41,602 bases of DNA, from NCBI GenBank assembly GCA_007135095.1, contig SLJO01000221.1, positions 1-41,602 on the forward strand, written 5' to 3'. The translations under genes were made by a program, and so were the position numbers. A model generated the notes under the pieces. The model made no database searches. It was not told the origin of the DNA and was given only the letters and a program-made list of their open reading frames with translations. How positions within the stretch are numbered: the first letter of the stretch is position 1; every line of letters starts with the position of its first letter. The stretch is from Bacteroidales bacterium (GTDB taxonomy: Bacteria > Bacteroidota > Bacteroidia > Bacteroidales > PUMT01). Below are positions 17,230-26,830 of the stretch, piece after piece.

Positions 17230-17776
17230 TCAATATGCTTTTCTGAGCATGTCGGCATATCTGTCAGGCAAAATACTATCTTCAATGGCTTTGGCGGCTT
17301 TTTCGATGTCATAGCCGGCATATTTGAACCCGGGATTCGGACGTCCCTCTCCATTCCCTGTAATATAGGTTCCGCAGGACTTGCGGCATCTTCCGCATAA
17401 AATACATGCTGAGTTATTGTCTACCGTAGCAGGGTACAGATCAACACCGCAGTTTTTATAATTCTGATTGTACTGGTAATTCTTATGAATACAGGATTTG
17501 TCCCTGCAACTGTCACATACCTCCTTGCTGCCGATGCGCCATCCAATTGGCGAAAATCTTGAATAGAGCCCGAGGTTATATCCAACCGGACAAACGTACC
17601 TGCAGAAAGTGTTCTTTTCATAAATCAGGCCGATGATTATCGACACCACAACAATCCCGAGCATGTATATTGCCATGTAAAACGGATCCCGGTGTATGGC
17701 CAGAAATTGTGCCGGAATTGCCCTGCAAAAAATTTGTTCTTTCCCGGGCTGCTTGAGTGGAATAATTTTCTTCCAG
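17230..17776 (-). pseudogene. 5'-truncated NapH/NosR-like 4Fe-4S membrane protein
   Basis: The in-frame ATG at 17676 gives 148 aa, but the same frame is open and homologous-looking back to a TAA just above 17776 (KQPGKEQIFCRAIPAQF... DPFY). One membrane segment (about 5-19) is followed by the hallmark FCRYVCPVG (Cys25, Cys29) and two further Cys clusters, VCDSCRDKSC and CILCGRCRKSC, i.e. two 4Fe-4S ferredoxin-like sites. NapH/NosR-type proteins have four or more membrane segments ahead of this, so most of the N-terminus is missing. It is probably a broken gene next to the ars cluster; a short functional ferredoxin cannot be ruled out. Confidence 0.7.
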
Positions 17777-17882
17777 GATGGTTAAAACTTTAGCTGTATT
17801 ATAGTTAGTGGTATAATTTTTGTCAATAATAGTTAAGAAAACGGTGCAAATTATTTTTTCTAACCCTAATTCCCTGGGAATA

Positions 17883-18755
17883 ATGAGAGCAAAGGTAAGA
17901 ATGATTTTTGTTATCCTTATCGCGGCAGCCGTCTCAGGAACCTATATGGCTTCAGCAGATGATTCCCCTCCTGATTCCCCATATTTTGGCAAATGCCTTA
18001 ATACCGCTACTTCTCTAACTTCAGCCGAAACGAAGGCAGGCCCGGCGGCAGTCCACCGTCGGCACGATTCTCCGGAAGACACCATCTGGTTTGATGATTT
18101 TCTTGTCGTGGGCAGCGACACCCTTTCATGGGAGCAGGCTTACGGATGGGAGTTTGCATGGCAGGAGTATAATGTTACGCCGGAAGACACCATCTGGTTT
18201 GATGATTTTCTTGTCGTGGGCAGCGACACCCTTTCATGGGAGCAGGCTTACGGATGGGTGTTTGCATGGCAGGAGTATAATGTTACGCCGGAAGACACTA
18301 TCTGGTTTGATGATTTTCTTGTCGTGGGCAGCGACACACTTTATTACACCCGGGATTATGCATGGAGCAGTACTGATCGCAAATTAATAATTAACATTCC
18401 CGAACCCACAGCGGACTGGTATAGCCCGGAATTATCGCTCAGGTTTTATAATTCGGGAATGCATTACGATCCCTTTTATGTCGGATTTCTTTGGCAAAAC
18501 AGGAATGGCACTATTTATAGCTTCGGTAATCATTTTTTTATACCAGATATAACACCCATTGCCGACTGGATAGAAATTGCAGTTAACCACAGGAAGGAAA
18601 CAGAAAGGCCCCTTTATTCCTATTATATGCCATTGCCGCCGCAGGGGCCTTACACTTCGGAAGGCCTCGTTCAAAGGCGTCGGGCCGGATCGGAAAATGA
18701 TAAATCGTTGATTTCCATTTTACGGTCTTTGCTTTTACCGGAGAGCGACCAATAA
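17883..18755 (+). CDS. Secreted protein with 36-aa tandem repeats, unknown function
   Basis: 290 aa from ATG at 17883; a TTG further upstream (17820) would only add residues ahead of a clear signal peptide (MRAKVRMIFVILIAAAVSG, cleavage near ASA). Residues 64-99 and 100-135 are near-identical 36-aa repeats starting PEDTIWFDDFLVVGSDTL and continuing with SWEQAYGW, and a third partial copy occupies 136-153. The remaining part (about 155-290) is Trp/Tyr-rich (DWYSPELSLRFYNSG and WQNRNGTIYSFG) and ends in a basic tail. I do not recognise the family. The DNA repeats are nearly identical, so they arose recently. Confidence 0.6.
   Translation: MRAKVRMIFVILIAAAVSGTYMASADDSPPDSPYFGKCLNTATSLTSAETKAGPAAVHRRHDSPEDTIWFDDFLVVGSDTLSWEQAYGWEFAWQEYNVTPEDTIWFDDFLVVGSDTLSWEQAYGWVFAWQEYNVTPEDTIWFDDFLVVGSDTLYYTRDYAWSSTDRKLIINIPEPTADWYSPELSLRFYNSGMHYDPFYVGFLWQNRNGTIYSFGNHFFIPDITPIADWIEIAVNHRKETERPLYSYYMPLPPQGPYTSEGLVQRRRAGSENDKSLISILRSLLLPESDQ
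18072..18341 (+). repeat. 108-bp tandem repeat, 2.5 copies
   Basis: Copies start at 18072, 18180 and 18288, each opening CCGGAAGACAC. The period is exactly 108 bp (36 codons). Copies 1 and 2 differ by single bases (GAG to GTG at the Glu/Val codon), and copy 3 diverges after about 54 bp at GACAC-ACTTTATTA. The in-frame period keeps the protein open. Confidence 0.95.
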
Positions 18756-18930
18756 TACCTTCAGGTGCCCTGGCCCTGAAAGAACCCAATGAGATTATCT
18801 TGACCTTCAGCAGTTCGGATATCCTCGGAAAAGGAGTGATCGGTTAGTAGGATAGGCTCAGAGTATACAATTTGTAATGCAGTGATAGGTGCAGGCAGAC
18901 CGTAGGACGGAATACTGCCGCGCAGGGCTG

Positions 18931-20526
18931 TCAGATTTCAGTTAATATTTTTTTGAAGGTATTATTGGGTATAATTCCATGCTTATCTGAGCGGAACTCT
19001 TTTTTCAGGCCGTCCACAAAATACATGTCAATATCACCCATATTCCGGACTTCAACTTTGCCCCTGTAGCTGCAGTCGAAAAACTCGCATACGTGTTTAT
19101 AGGTGCTTCCGGAGATGTTTATTTTATTGACCTCGCCGCAGCTTTCCATCCTGCTTGCTGTATTTACGGCATCACCCCAGATGTCATATGCCATTTTACT
19201 TTTACCGATCACGCCGGCTATTACTTCTCCGGTGTGTATGCCTAATCTGATTTCCCATTTTGGCTGATTGTTGTTTTGCTTGATTATGTTTGCCTGAGTT
19301 ACGAACTTCTGGATTTCAAGAGCTGCCAGTACAGTATCTATGGGGTTACTCTTATTTCGGATCGGAAGGCCGCCCGCACACATGTAGGCATCACCGATGG
19401 TCTTGATTTTCTCTATATAATGAGTTTTGGCGATAGAATCAAAATTTTCAAAGTACATGCTGAGTTCCTTAATAAGGTCATGAATGCTCAATTGTTCTGA
19501 TAATTTTGAAAATCCGGCAAAATCCGTAAACATAATTGAAACGAGCTTGTAATGTTTTGGCGTTGCATATCCTTTTACCTTTAGCTGTTCTGCTATTTTA
19601 TATGGGAAAATATTATTCAGAAGATCGTCTGCCAGTAATTTTTGCTCTTCAGCCAGCTTTTTTTGCCTGTTAACCTCTTTTTGCTGTTCTTCAAGCTTTT
19701 TATTGATCTGTTCAAGATTTATGGTAAGGCCCCGGAGGTCTTGATTTTGCTCAATCAGTTTTTCCTGTGCAAGTTTGAGTGAAGTAATGTCTGTTTCAAC
19801 AGCTATGAAATTTGTTATTTCACCCTCATTATCCAGTACAGGGGTAAGTGAGGTCTGTATCCATTTTCTGGCGCCTGACCTGGTTATCCAGAAATTTTCA
19901 TAGACAACCCACCTGCGGTATTTTTTACATTTTGTTACTGCATCTGAAAATTTTGGTGAGGCATCCTGGATTTTTTCCCCATAATGGTTCTTGAAATCAG
20001 AGAGGGTGTATTCATAAAGTTTTTCAAATGCTTTATTTACCCATTCCAGTTCTCCATTGGTATTAGTAATCAATACAGAATTTTCGGTCCTGTCGGCTAC
20101 AAGTGACATTTTCTTAAGGTCCATGGATTGCCGGAGATTGTTCAGGTGCAGCTTGTGCCGCTGAATAAGATATTTGATCCTTATAAGCAATTCGATCCTT
20201 TCGATGGGTTTCTTGATAAAGTCGTTTGCTCCGGCACTGATTGCCTTCTGGACCACACCCGAGAGGAAATCAGTGGCCATTAGTATGGGGATGCTGCTGA
20301 AAAGTTTTAGGCTTCTCAGCCTTTTAATGAACCTGATGCCTTCATTCAACGGATCATCAAAATTCAGAATGACTATATCCGGCAGTTCGTCCTTACCGGC
20401 ATCTTTAATTTCATCAATTCTCAGTATAGTTATAACAACGAATTCATGAATGAATATTTCAAGGGTTTTTCGAAGAATGGTTAATGATCTGATATTATCT
20501 CCTGCAATGAAAACCTTATATTTCAT
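18931..20526 (-). CDS. Receiver-PAS-adenylate cyclase (class III) signalling protein
   Basis: 531 aa from ATG at 20526; the frame also offers a TTG 12 nt earlier. A receiver-like domain (about 1-120) has the conserved Lys and Thr regions (ATD, FIKKPIE) but Asn55 in LNFDDP where phospho-Asp belongs. A PAS/PAC domain follows at about 140-255 (SVLITNTNGELEWVNKAFEKLY ... AVETDIT), then a coiled coil to about 305. The C-terminal catalytic domain (about 325-510) has both metal Asps (335 in FTDF, 379 in IGDAYM), Lys375 and Asp448 for adenine recognition, and Asn455/Arg459. It is predicted to make cAMP in the cytosol. Its start is 21 bp from the pseudouridine synthase stop, so they may be co-transcribed. 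Confidence 0.85.
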   Translation of the reverse strand: MKYKVFIAGDNIRSLTILRKTLEIFIHEFVVITILRIDEIKDAGKDELPDIVILNFDDPLNEGIRFIKRLRSLKLFSSIPILMATDFLSGVVQKAISAGANDFIKKPIERIELLIRIKYLIQRHKLHLNNLRQSMDLKKMSLVADRTENSVLITNTNGELEWVNKAFEKLYEYTLSDFKNHYGEKIQDASPKFSDAVTKCKKYRRWVVYENFWITRSGARKWIQTSLTPVLDNEGEITNFIAVETDITSLKLAQEKLIEQNQDLRGLTINLEQINKKLEEQQKEVNRQKKLAEEQKLLADDLLNNIFPYKIAEQLKVKGYATPKHYKLVSIMFTDFAGFSKLSEQLSIHDLIKELSMYFENFDSIAKTHYIEKIKTIGDAYMCAGGLPIRNKSNPIDTVLAALEIQKFVTQANIIKQNNNQPKWEIRLGIHTGEVIAGVIGKSKMAYDIWGDAVNTASRMESCGEVNKINISGSTYKHVCEFFDCSYRGKVEVRNMGDIDMYFVDGLKKEFRSDKHGIIPNNTFKKILTEI

Positions 20527-20546
20527 TTTATTTGTCAATATTGAAA

Positions 20547-21251
20547 TTAATTGTCAGGATCATTCCCCGGCTGCAATTTCATGAAAGTATCCCACAATAT
20601 ATGTCCGGTTGGATCTGCTTTTATGGTAATATGCTCTTTGCTTACCGGATGGGTAAAAGACACCTCCCTGGAATGAAGTCCGATACCACCGTTTTCAAGG
20701 GAACGGGGAAACCCGTATTTAAGATCACCCAATACCGGACTGCCGATTTTTGCAAGTTGGCAGCGTATTTGGTGATGCCTTCCAGTCTTAAGCTCAATTT
20801 CCAGCAGGGTATATTTTTTAAAAACAAATAATGTCCGGTAACTCAGAATTGCCACCTTGGAACCTTTCACCGGGTTTTCATGAATATAGGATTTATTCTG
20901 GGCAGCATTTTTTTTAAGGTTATTAATAAGGGTACCTGATTCCTCCGGTGGTCTTTGTCCGACAATTGCCCAGTAGATCTTTTTTACCTGCTGCGCCTTG
21001 AAAAGTTCATTCATGCGCGATAAACCTTTACTTGTTTTTGCAAAGATCACTACACCGGTTACAGGTCTGTCAAGTCTGTGAACCACTCCGACAAAAACAT
21101 TTCCCGGTTTCTTATACTTGATCTTCAGCCACTCTTTAAGATTATCCGCAATTGAGACATCCCCGGTCTTGTCTCCCTGCACAAGTTCGGAGGCCTGCTT
21201 GTTAACCGCAATTATGTGGTTGTCTTCATAAATGACTTGCGGAGAGTACAT
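20547..21251 (-). CDS. RluA-family pseudouridine synthase
   Basis: 234 aa from ATG at 21251 (MYSPQVIYEDNHIIAVNKQ), chosen because it leaves a 16-bp gap after panB; an upstream ATG at 21314 would overlap panB by 47 bp. The catalytic block VVHRLDRPVTGVVIFAK has Asp61, and GRHHQIRCQLAKIGSPVLGD and the C-terminal LHSREVSFTHPVS segment are standard RluA/RluD features. It has no S4 domain, which suggests the shorter RluA-like group. It converts specific uridines in rRNA or tRNA to pseudouridine; which site is not determinable here. Confidence 0.9.
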   Translation of the reverse strand: MYSPQVIYEDNHIIAVNKQASELVQGDKTGDVSIADNLKEWLKIKYKKPGNVFVGVVHRLDRPVTGVVIFAKTSKGLSRMNELFKAQQVKKIYWAIVGQRPPEESGTLINNLKKNAAQNKSYIHENPVKGSKVAILSYRTLFVFKKYTLLEIELKTGRHHQIRCQLAKIGSPVLGDLKYGFPRSLENGGIGLHSREVSFTHPVSKEHITIKADPTGHILWDTFMKLQPGNDPDN

Positions 21252-21267
21252 AATACCTGCAATTCGC

Positions 21268-22089
21268 TTAGTATTGTTCCCTCTCGTTCGGGAATTTTTT
21301 ATCCTTAACGTCATCCGTATAATTCTGAACAGCGCCCTTTATCTCCTCGTAAAGGTTATGATAACGCCTGAGAAACCGGGGTGAAAAATCCTGTATTATA
21401 CCCAGCATATCATGAAGCACAAGGACTTGCCCGTCTACCTTTGCACCTGCACCTATTCCTATTATTGGTATCCTGACGGATTCCGCAACCCTTGCTGCCA
21501 GTTTTGCAGGGATTTTTTCCAGAACTATTGCAAAACACCCTGCATTTTCCAGCAAATGGGCATCATTAATTAATTTATTTGCTTCTTCCTCTTCTGTTGC
21601 CCTGACCACATAGGTCCCGTATTTGTGGATTGATTGAGGCATGAGTCCGAGATGCCCCATAACAGGTATTCCTGCCGATAAGATACGGCCTATGGATTCG
21701 AGTATTTCAGCACCCCCTTCCATTTTGACGGAATGTGCCCCTGTCTCTTTCATGATCCTTATGGCTGAACACAGCGCTTCCTTTGAATTTCCCTGGTAAG
21801 TTCCAAAAGGCATGTCAACAACTACCATTGCCCTGTTGATGGCTTTTACCACCGAAGTAGCATGATAGATCATCTGATCAAGTGTAATGGGAAGGGTAGA
21901 TTCATTTCCGGCCATCACATTTGAGGCAGAATCGCCAACCAGCACAATATCTATACTTGTAGAATCGATAATTCTCGCCATAGAATAATCGTAAGCCGTT
22001 ATCATGGCAATTTTATTGCCGTGAAGCTTCATTTCCTGCAACACATGTGTGGTTACCTTTTTTATTTTTGACCTTTTATTTATTGACAT
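21268..22089 (-). CDS. panB: 3-methyl-2-oxobutanoate hydroxymethyltransferase
   Basis: 273 aa, the normal length. [14 protein letters not shown], the metal-binding [21 protein letters not shown], then [34 protein letters not shown] and [25 protein letters not shown] are all in order. The enzyme transfers a hydroxymethyl from 5,10-methylene-THF to 2-oxoisovalerate, the first step of pantothenate synthesis. panC and panD are not nearby. It heads a minus-strand run with the pseudouridine synthase and the cyclase. Confidence 0.96.
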   Translation of the reverse strand: MSINKRSKIKKVTTHVLQEMKLHGNKIAMITAYDYSMARIIDSTSIDIVLVGDSASNVMAGNESTLPITLDQMIYHATSVVKAINRAMVVVDMPFGTYQGNSKEALCSAIRIMKETGAHSVKMEGGAEILESIGRILSAGIPVMGHLGLMPQSIHKYGTYVVRATEEEEANKLINDAHLLENAGCFAIVLEKIPAKLAARVAESVRIPIIGIGAGAKVDGQVLVLHDMLGIIQDFSPRFLRRYHNLYEEIKGAVQNYTDDVKDKKFPNEREQY

Positions 22090-22378
22090 AAGTTATAATG
22101 ATAAGTTCGGTCACGCAAACCTACATGAATTTTAAATAAATCGCAACTAGAGGGATAGCAAAATTATAGTCAGGTTTATCAGGTAGCTGCCGAACGGACA
22201 ATTGAATTTCATAACAACTGCCCCTAAATCTGCCATTATGTCTTTTTGTCACATAAACATGTAAATCAAAATCGCACCGCATATGTCATTATTGCATAAT
22301 GCTGTCAGTATAATTTAATGGCACAATCATTGAAAAGAGTTAAATTCAAAATAAATAATACAAAACCGAAATAATATC

Positions 22379-24301
22379 ATGGGTAAAATAATTGGAATAG
22401 ATCTGGGTACAACAAATAGCTGTGTATCTGTAATGGAAGGGAATGAACCTGTTGTTATCCCGAATAGTGAAGGAAAAAGGACCACTCCATCCATAGTTGC
22501 ATTTATTGACAATGGAGAGAGGAAGGTTGGCGATCCTGCAAAAAGGCAGGCAATCACGAACCCGCATAACACTGTATCTTCCATTAAGCGGATAATGGGG
22601 GAGCCCTTTGAAAAAATTTCCACGGAAGTTGGACGGGTATCATACAAAATTATTAAGGGGGAAAACAATACGCCAAGGGTTGTTATAGGCGACCGGAAAT
22701 ATTCCCCCCAGGAGATATCAGCTATGGTTCTTCAAAAGATGAAGAAAACGGCAGAAGATTACCTCGGTCAAGAGGTAAAAGAGGCAGTCATAACGGTACC
22801 TGCCTATTTTAGTGATTCCCAAAGGCAGGCTACCAAGGAAGCCGGGGAGATTGCAGGTCTTACCGTCAAGCGTATTATTAATGAGCCTACTGCTGCTGCC
22901 CTGGCATACGGACTTGACAAGAAGTCACAGGATCTTAAAATTGCTGTATATGATCTGGGTGGCGGAACATTTGATATTTCAATACTTGAGCTTGGTGATG
23001 GTGTATTTGAAGTAAAATCAACACACGGGGATACTCATCTTGGAGGTGATGATTTTGACCAGGTTATAATCGACTGGCTCGCGGAAGAGTTTAAAAAAGA
23101 CGAGGGTGTGGATCTGAAAAAGGATCCGATGGCGTTGCAGCGACTCAAAGAAGCTGCAGAGAAAGCCAAAATAGAACTTTCCAGTTCATCCAGCACAGAG
23201 ATAAACCTTCCTTACATAATGCCCATTGATGGTATTCCCAAGCATCTTGTCAAAACCCTTTCAAGAGCACATTTTGAAAAACTTGGCGATCAGCTGATAC
23301 AGGCCACAATTGAACCCTGTAAAAAGGCCCTTAAGGACAGTGGTTTGTCTGCTTCAGAGATTAATGAGGTAATTCTCGTAGGAGGGTCAACCCGTATCCC
23401 TGCCATACAAAAGGTTGTAGAGCAGTTCTTCGGAAGAACCCCTTCAAAGGGAGTTAATCCTGATGAGGTTGTGGCTATCGGTGCTGCAATTCAGGGTGGG
23501 GTGCTTACCGGAGAGGTAAAGGATGTCCTTCTTTTGGATGTAACCCCGCTGTCCCTCGGTATTGAAACAATGGGGGGAGTAATGACCAAACTTATCGAAT
23601 CCAATACCACCATACCTACCAAGAAGACTGAGACCTTCACCACCGCTGCTGATAACCAGCCATCAGTGGAGATTCATGTGCTTCAGGGTGAGCGTCCGGT
23701 AGCATCAGGTAACAAGACTATTGGAAGGTTCCATCTTGACGGGATTCCACCTGCTCCCAGGGGGGTGCCACAGATTGAAGTTACTTTTGATATCGATGCA
23801 AACGGGATACTTAATGTCTCGGCGAAAGACAAGGGTACCAACAAACAGCAAAGTATCAGGATTGAAGCTTCCTCCGGGTTGAACGAAGAAGAAATTAAGC
23901 GCATGCGTGAAGAAGCGAAGGTCCATGAAGAAGAGGACAGGATAATCAAGGAAAAGACAGATAAGATGAACGCTGCCGACAGCCTGATTTTCCAGACCGA
24001 GAAACAGCTAAAGGAATTTGGGGACAAGCTGCCCGCAGACAAAAAAGCCCCAATTGAGGAAGCACTTGGCAAACTTAAGGAAGCCCATAAAAATCAAGAC
24101 CTGGAGGCTATTGATAAGGCAACCGCCGATCTGAATGCTTTCTGGCAAACTGCTTCAGAGGAAATGTATAAGGCCAGCCAGGCTCAGTCAGAAGCGCAGC
24201 CCGGTAAGGAACAGGCCACTGCTGATGACGCTTCAAAGTCTGGAAAGAAGGGTGATAAGGATGATGATGTAACCGATGTTGATTTTGAAGAGGTTAAATA
24301 A
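22379..24301 (+). CDS. dnaK: Molecular chaperone DnaK (Hsp70)
   Basis: 640 aa, matching bacterial DnaK. The ATPase domain opens [20 protein letters not shown] and has [31 protein letters not shown] and [14 protein letters not shown]. The peptide-binding domain (about 390-505) includes [16 protein letters not shown] and [14 protein letters not shown]. The alpha-helical lid ends in a charged tail [12 protein letters not shown], the variant of the EEVK/EEVD-like tail. The protein folds nascent and stressed polypeptides with DnaJ and GrpE, which are not adjacent. A hairpin terminator follows 20 bp after the stop. I could not find a CIRCE element upstream. Confidence 0.98.
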   Translation: MGKIIGIDLGTTNSCVSVMEGNEPVVIPNSEGKRTTPSIVAFIDNGERKVGDPAKRQAITNPHNTVSSIKRIMGEPFEKISTEVGRVSYKIIKGENNTPRVVIGDRKYSPQEISAMVLQKMKKTAEDYLGQEVKEAVITVPAYFSDSQRQATKEAGEIAGLTVKRIINEPTAAALAYGLDKKSQDLKIAVYDLGGGTFDISILELGDGVFEVKSTHGDTHLGGDDFDQVIIDWLAEEFKKDEGVDLKKDPMALQRLKEAAEKAKIELSSSSSTEINLPYIMPIDGIPKHLVKTLSRAHFEKLGDQLIQATIEPCKKALKDSGLSASEINEVILVGGSTRIPAIQKVVEQFFGRTPSKGVNPDEVVAIGAAIQGGVLTGEVKDVLLLDVTPLSLGIETMGGVMTKLIESNTTIPTKKTETFTTAADNQPSVEIHVLQGERPVASGNKTIGRFHLDGIPPAPRGVPQIEVTFDIDANGILNVSAKDKGTNKQQSIRIEASSGLNEEEIKRMREEAKVHEEEDRIIKEKTDKMNAADSLIFQTEKQLKEFGDKLPADKKAPIEEALGKLKEAHKNQDLEAIDKATADLNAFWQTASEEMYKASQAQSEAQPGKEQATADDASKSGKKGDKDDDVTDVDFEEVK

Positions 24302-24320
24302 AAGGTAATTCAAAAAGATC

Positions 24321-24364
24321 ATATTGAAAAAGCCGTACCCTTGTGGTATGGCTTTTTGCAATAT
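24321..24364 (+). terminator. Intrinsic terminator of dnaK
   Basis: AAAAAGCCGTACC pairs with GGTATGGCTTTTT (one G-U) around a 5-nt loop; the flanking ATATTG and CAATAT extend the stem with one bulged G. The 3' arm provides the T-tract, and the same hairpin could work weakly in the opposite direction. Confidence 0.85.
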
Positions 24365-24474
24365 GCCTGGTTTACCTGGCCGGATAACATGAATATGGTT
24401 TAAGTTTAAAATTCTCGCTTTATTGTAAAAAAATCAGATGTTGATTATCTATTTTTGAGGAAACTATCAGAATA

Positions 24475-25305
24475 ATGAAGCCAGCCATTTTCAACCACGT
24501 GATAATATACTGTTTATATCTGGGTGTTTTTTTACCTGGCACAATATCGCCCCTTAATTCCCGGGAACTTCAGGATAAAAGGAATTATACCGACGAAAAC
24601 GGGCAGAGGCAGGGAATATGGGAACGGAAATACCCTGACGGCACTTTACAGTACCGGGGTTATTTCAGGAATAACCATCCTGTGGGGGAGCTCATAAGGT
24701 ATTTCCCAAACGGCAACAAAATGGCTGTCATGAATTTCTGTGATTCCGGGATAAAAGCAAAAGCCACGCTTTTATACCAGGACGGCACGCTTGCTGCAGA
24801 AGGTAATTATGTAAATGAGAAAAAGGACAGTATCTGGAGGTACTACTCCTATTATGATAATCGTCTTGCCAGTATTGAAACCTGGCAGAATGGAACAAAG
24901 CATGGTATCTCCTCTGTGTTTTATAATAACGGAAATGTATCAGAGTCAGTCTGGTATAAAAATGATGCAAGGAATGGTCCATGGAGGCAGTATTATGAAA
25001 ACGGCAGTATAAGAATGGAGACGGTATTCGATGACGATCAGAGGAACGGAGTGTTTCAGTTCTATTCTCCTTCCGGCAGGCTTGAGATAAGCGGACAATA
25101 CCTCAATAATCAGATGCAGGGTGAATGGACTTATTTTGATGAATTCGGGCAGATAACATCAGTGATCACTTATATTGATGGCACACCGGAGAATGAGGAT
25201 GACCTGATAGATAAAGAACAGGATGTCTTCAGAAGAATCGAGGAAATGCGGGGGCGCATTCCCGAGCCTGATGAATCGGAATTATTTTATCCAGGTGGGC
25301 GCTAA
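24475..25305 (+). CDS. Secreted YwqK/MORN-variant repeat protein
   Basis: 276 aa with a signal-peptide-like hydrophobic N-terminus (about 8-22). From about residue 40 to 235 it is built of short repeats centred on G-x-W/Y-x-x-Y-Y-x-N/D-G (GIWERKYPDGTLQYRGYF, GPWRQYYENGSIRMETVF, GEWTYFDEFGQITSV), the MORN-like repeat type often labelled YwqK family antitoxin. That label comes from distant family naming; no toxin gene is beside it. The acidic tail (about 240-276) is not repetitive. The repeats probably form a beta-ladder at the cell surface or periplasm. A TATTTTTG -7-like box at 24450-24457 could be its promoter. Confidence 0.75.
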   Translation: MKPAIFNHVIIYCLYLGVFLPGTISPLNSRELQDKRNYTDENGQRQGIWERKYPDGTLQYRGYFRNNHPVGELIRYFPNGNKMAVMNFCDSGIKAKATLLYQDGTLAAEGNYVNEKKDSIWRYYSYYDNRLASIETWQNGTKHGISSVFYNNGNVSESVWYKNDARNGPWRQYYENGSIRMETVFDDDQRNGVFQFYSPSGRLEISGQYLNNQMQGEWTYFDEFGQITSVITYIDGTPENEDDLIDKEQDVFRRIEEMRGRIPEPDESELFYPGGR

Positions 25306-25343
25306 AAAGAGGTGAATCACCCGCCTGGCACCTCAGGGAAACC

Positions 25344-26585
25344 TTAATTTTTCTTAATCTTCTTCTCCCTGTTGTATCCGCCTGTTTGTTTTCCTTTCCG
25401 GTAGGGTTTGTTTGGTCCCGTGCTTTTTGAAGCAACATATTCCGGTCCCTGGCCAATATGGGGTGGGAGTGGAAGTTTGTGGATCTCACTGCCAATAAGG
25501 GTTTCAATATTCATAAAACTTCTCACATCCCTGCTGTTGATAAAAGTGAGGGCAACGCCAGTGAGTTCCGCCCTTGCCGTTCGCCCTACACGATGAACAT
25601 AGTCTTCGGCATCAGAGGGCACATCATAATTTATTACAAGATCAATGCTGTCAATATCTATGCCTCTTGAAACTATGTCGGTAGCAACAAGTATTTGAAA
25701 CTTCCTGTTTTTAAAGTCGTTCAGGACGGTAACACGTTCGTGCTGCTCAAGGTCGGAATGAATGGCACCACATGAAAAGCCGTCTGCCTTGAGTTGTTTA
25801 TAAAGCAGCTTTACATTTAATTTTGTTGCTGAGAACAAGAGGATACTTTTGAGTTCGGGCTTATCCCTCAGCAAATCAATGATCAGGGCTGGTTTTTGAT
25901 CATCGTGAACCAGGTAGGCTCCCTGCAGTACACCCTCTGCCGGCCTGGCCAGTGATATATTCACCTCTTCCGGATCTATTAATATTTTTTTGGCCAGCTG
26001 CCTTATTTTTGGGGGCATAGTCGCAGAGAACATCAGGGTCTGACGTTTTTTGGGAAGGTTGGTGATGATTTTAACAATATCATCGTAAAAACCCATGTCA
26101 AGCATACGGTCTGCTTCATCAAGCACCAGGGTTTGCAGGCTGTCTGCCTTAAGGTAATCCAGATTGATAAGCGAAATTAGTCTGCCCGGTGTGGCTATTA
26201 TTATATTGACCCCGGAGGCAATCGCAGATTTTTGCTGGTCCCATACATCTCCGGCACCACCTCCGAAAACAGCAACCGAACTGACAGGAACAAAATAGGT
26301 GAAGCCCTGTAATTGCTGGTCGATTTGCATGGCCAGCTCCCTGGTGGGAACTATTACAAGCAGTTTGGTGCCCTCAAAATCATTGTTTTTCACGATCCTT
26401 TGAAGTACCGGAAGAAGAAAAGCTGCTGTTTTCCCTGTGCCGGTCTGTGCACAGGCTATCAGATCTTTGTTCTCAAGTATTATCGGAATTGTTTTAACCT
26501 GAACAGGAGTCGGCTTAGTAAAGCCCATGGCATCAATACTTTCTTCAATTGATGGATGGAATTGGAAATCTTTAAAACTTATCAT
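25344..26585 (-). CDS. DEAD-box RNA helicase (RhlE-like)
   Basis: 413 aa. Motifs are complete and ordered: Q motif (GFTKPTPVQ), I AQTGTGKT (46-53), Ia PTRELAMQ, GG, Ib TPGR, II DEAD, III SAT, IV-V LLFSATK ... ATDIVSRGIDID, VI HRVGRTARA. The last 45 residues are Lys/Arg/Gly-rich (KPYRKGKQTGGYNREKKIKK), as in RhlE-type proteins that help ribosome assembly and RNA turnover. It would act in the cytosol on RNA. Its stop is close to the oppositely directed YwqK-like gene. A TATATTTG box (26726-26733, minus) with TTG 16 bp upstream may be its promoter. Confidence 0.93.
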   Translation of the reverse strand: MISFKDFQFHPSIEESIDAMGFTKPTPVQVKTIPIILENKDLIACAQTGTGKTAAFLLPVLQRIVKNNDFEGTKLLVIVPTRELAMQIDQQLQGFTYFVPVSSVAVFGGGAGDVWDQQKSAIASGVNIIIATPGRLISLINLDYLKADSLQTLVLDEADRMLDMGFYDDIVKIITNLPKKRQTLMFSATMPPKIRQLAKKILIDPEEVNISLARPAEGVLQGAYLVHDDQKPALIIDLLRDKPELKSILLFSATKLNVKLLYKQLKADGFSCGAIHSDLEQHERVTVLNDFKNRKFQILVATDIVSRGIDIDSIDLVINYDVPSDAEDYVHRVGRTARAELTGVALTFINSRDVRSFMNIETLIGSEIHKLPLPPHIGQGPEYVASKSTGPNKPYRKGKQTGGYNREKKIKKN

Positions 26586-26830
26586 TTATAATTTAAAATA
26601 TTTGGTTTTTATCTGGCCGGTTGGCATAATTCATTTATACCGTGGATTAATAATAAAGAAATTCAGAACAATTATTATTCCAGAATTTACAGGCAGTATG
26701 GTTTTTGTCAGGTATTTAAAAAACGCAAATATACGAAACATAATCAAAACAACCTTTAATCCCGATCAATGAGATTGCCCGGGGGTGCTTATTTTTCACT
26801 GTGAACCAGCTTATACGGGTAATCTGCGGC

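Noticed and set aside
18072-18341. CRISPR-like array
   Set aside because: The three units are directly adjacent, 108 bp long and in-frame coding repeats with no unique spacers.
22090-22378. Heat-shock CIRCE element upstream of dnaK
   Set aside because: No matching inverted repeat (TTAGCACTC-N9-GAGTGCTAA) found by eye.
24475-25305. Toxin-antitoxin system suggested by the YwqK name
   Set aside because: Only MORN-like repeats are visible, with a signal peptide, and no adjacent small toxin gene.
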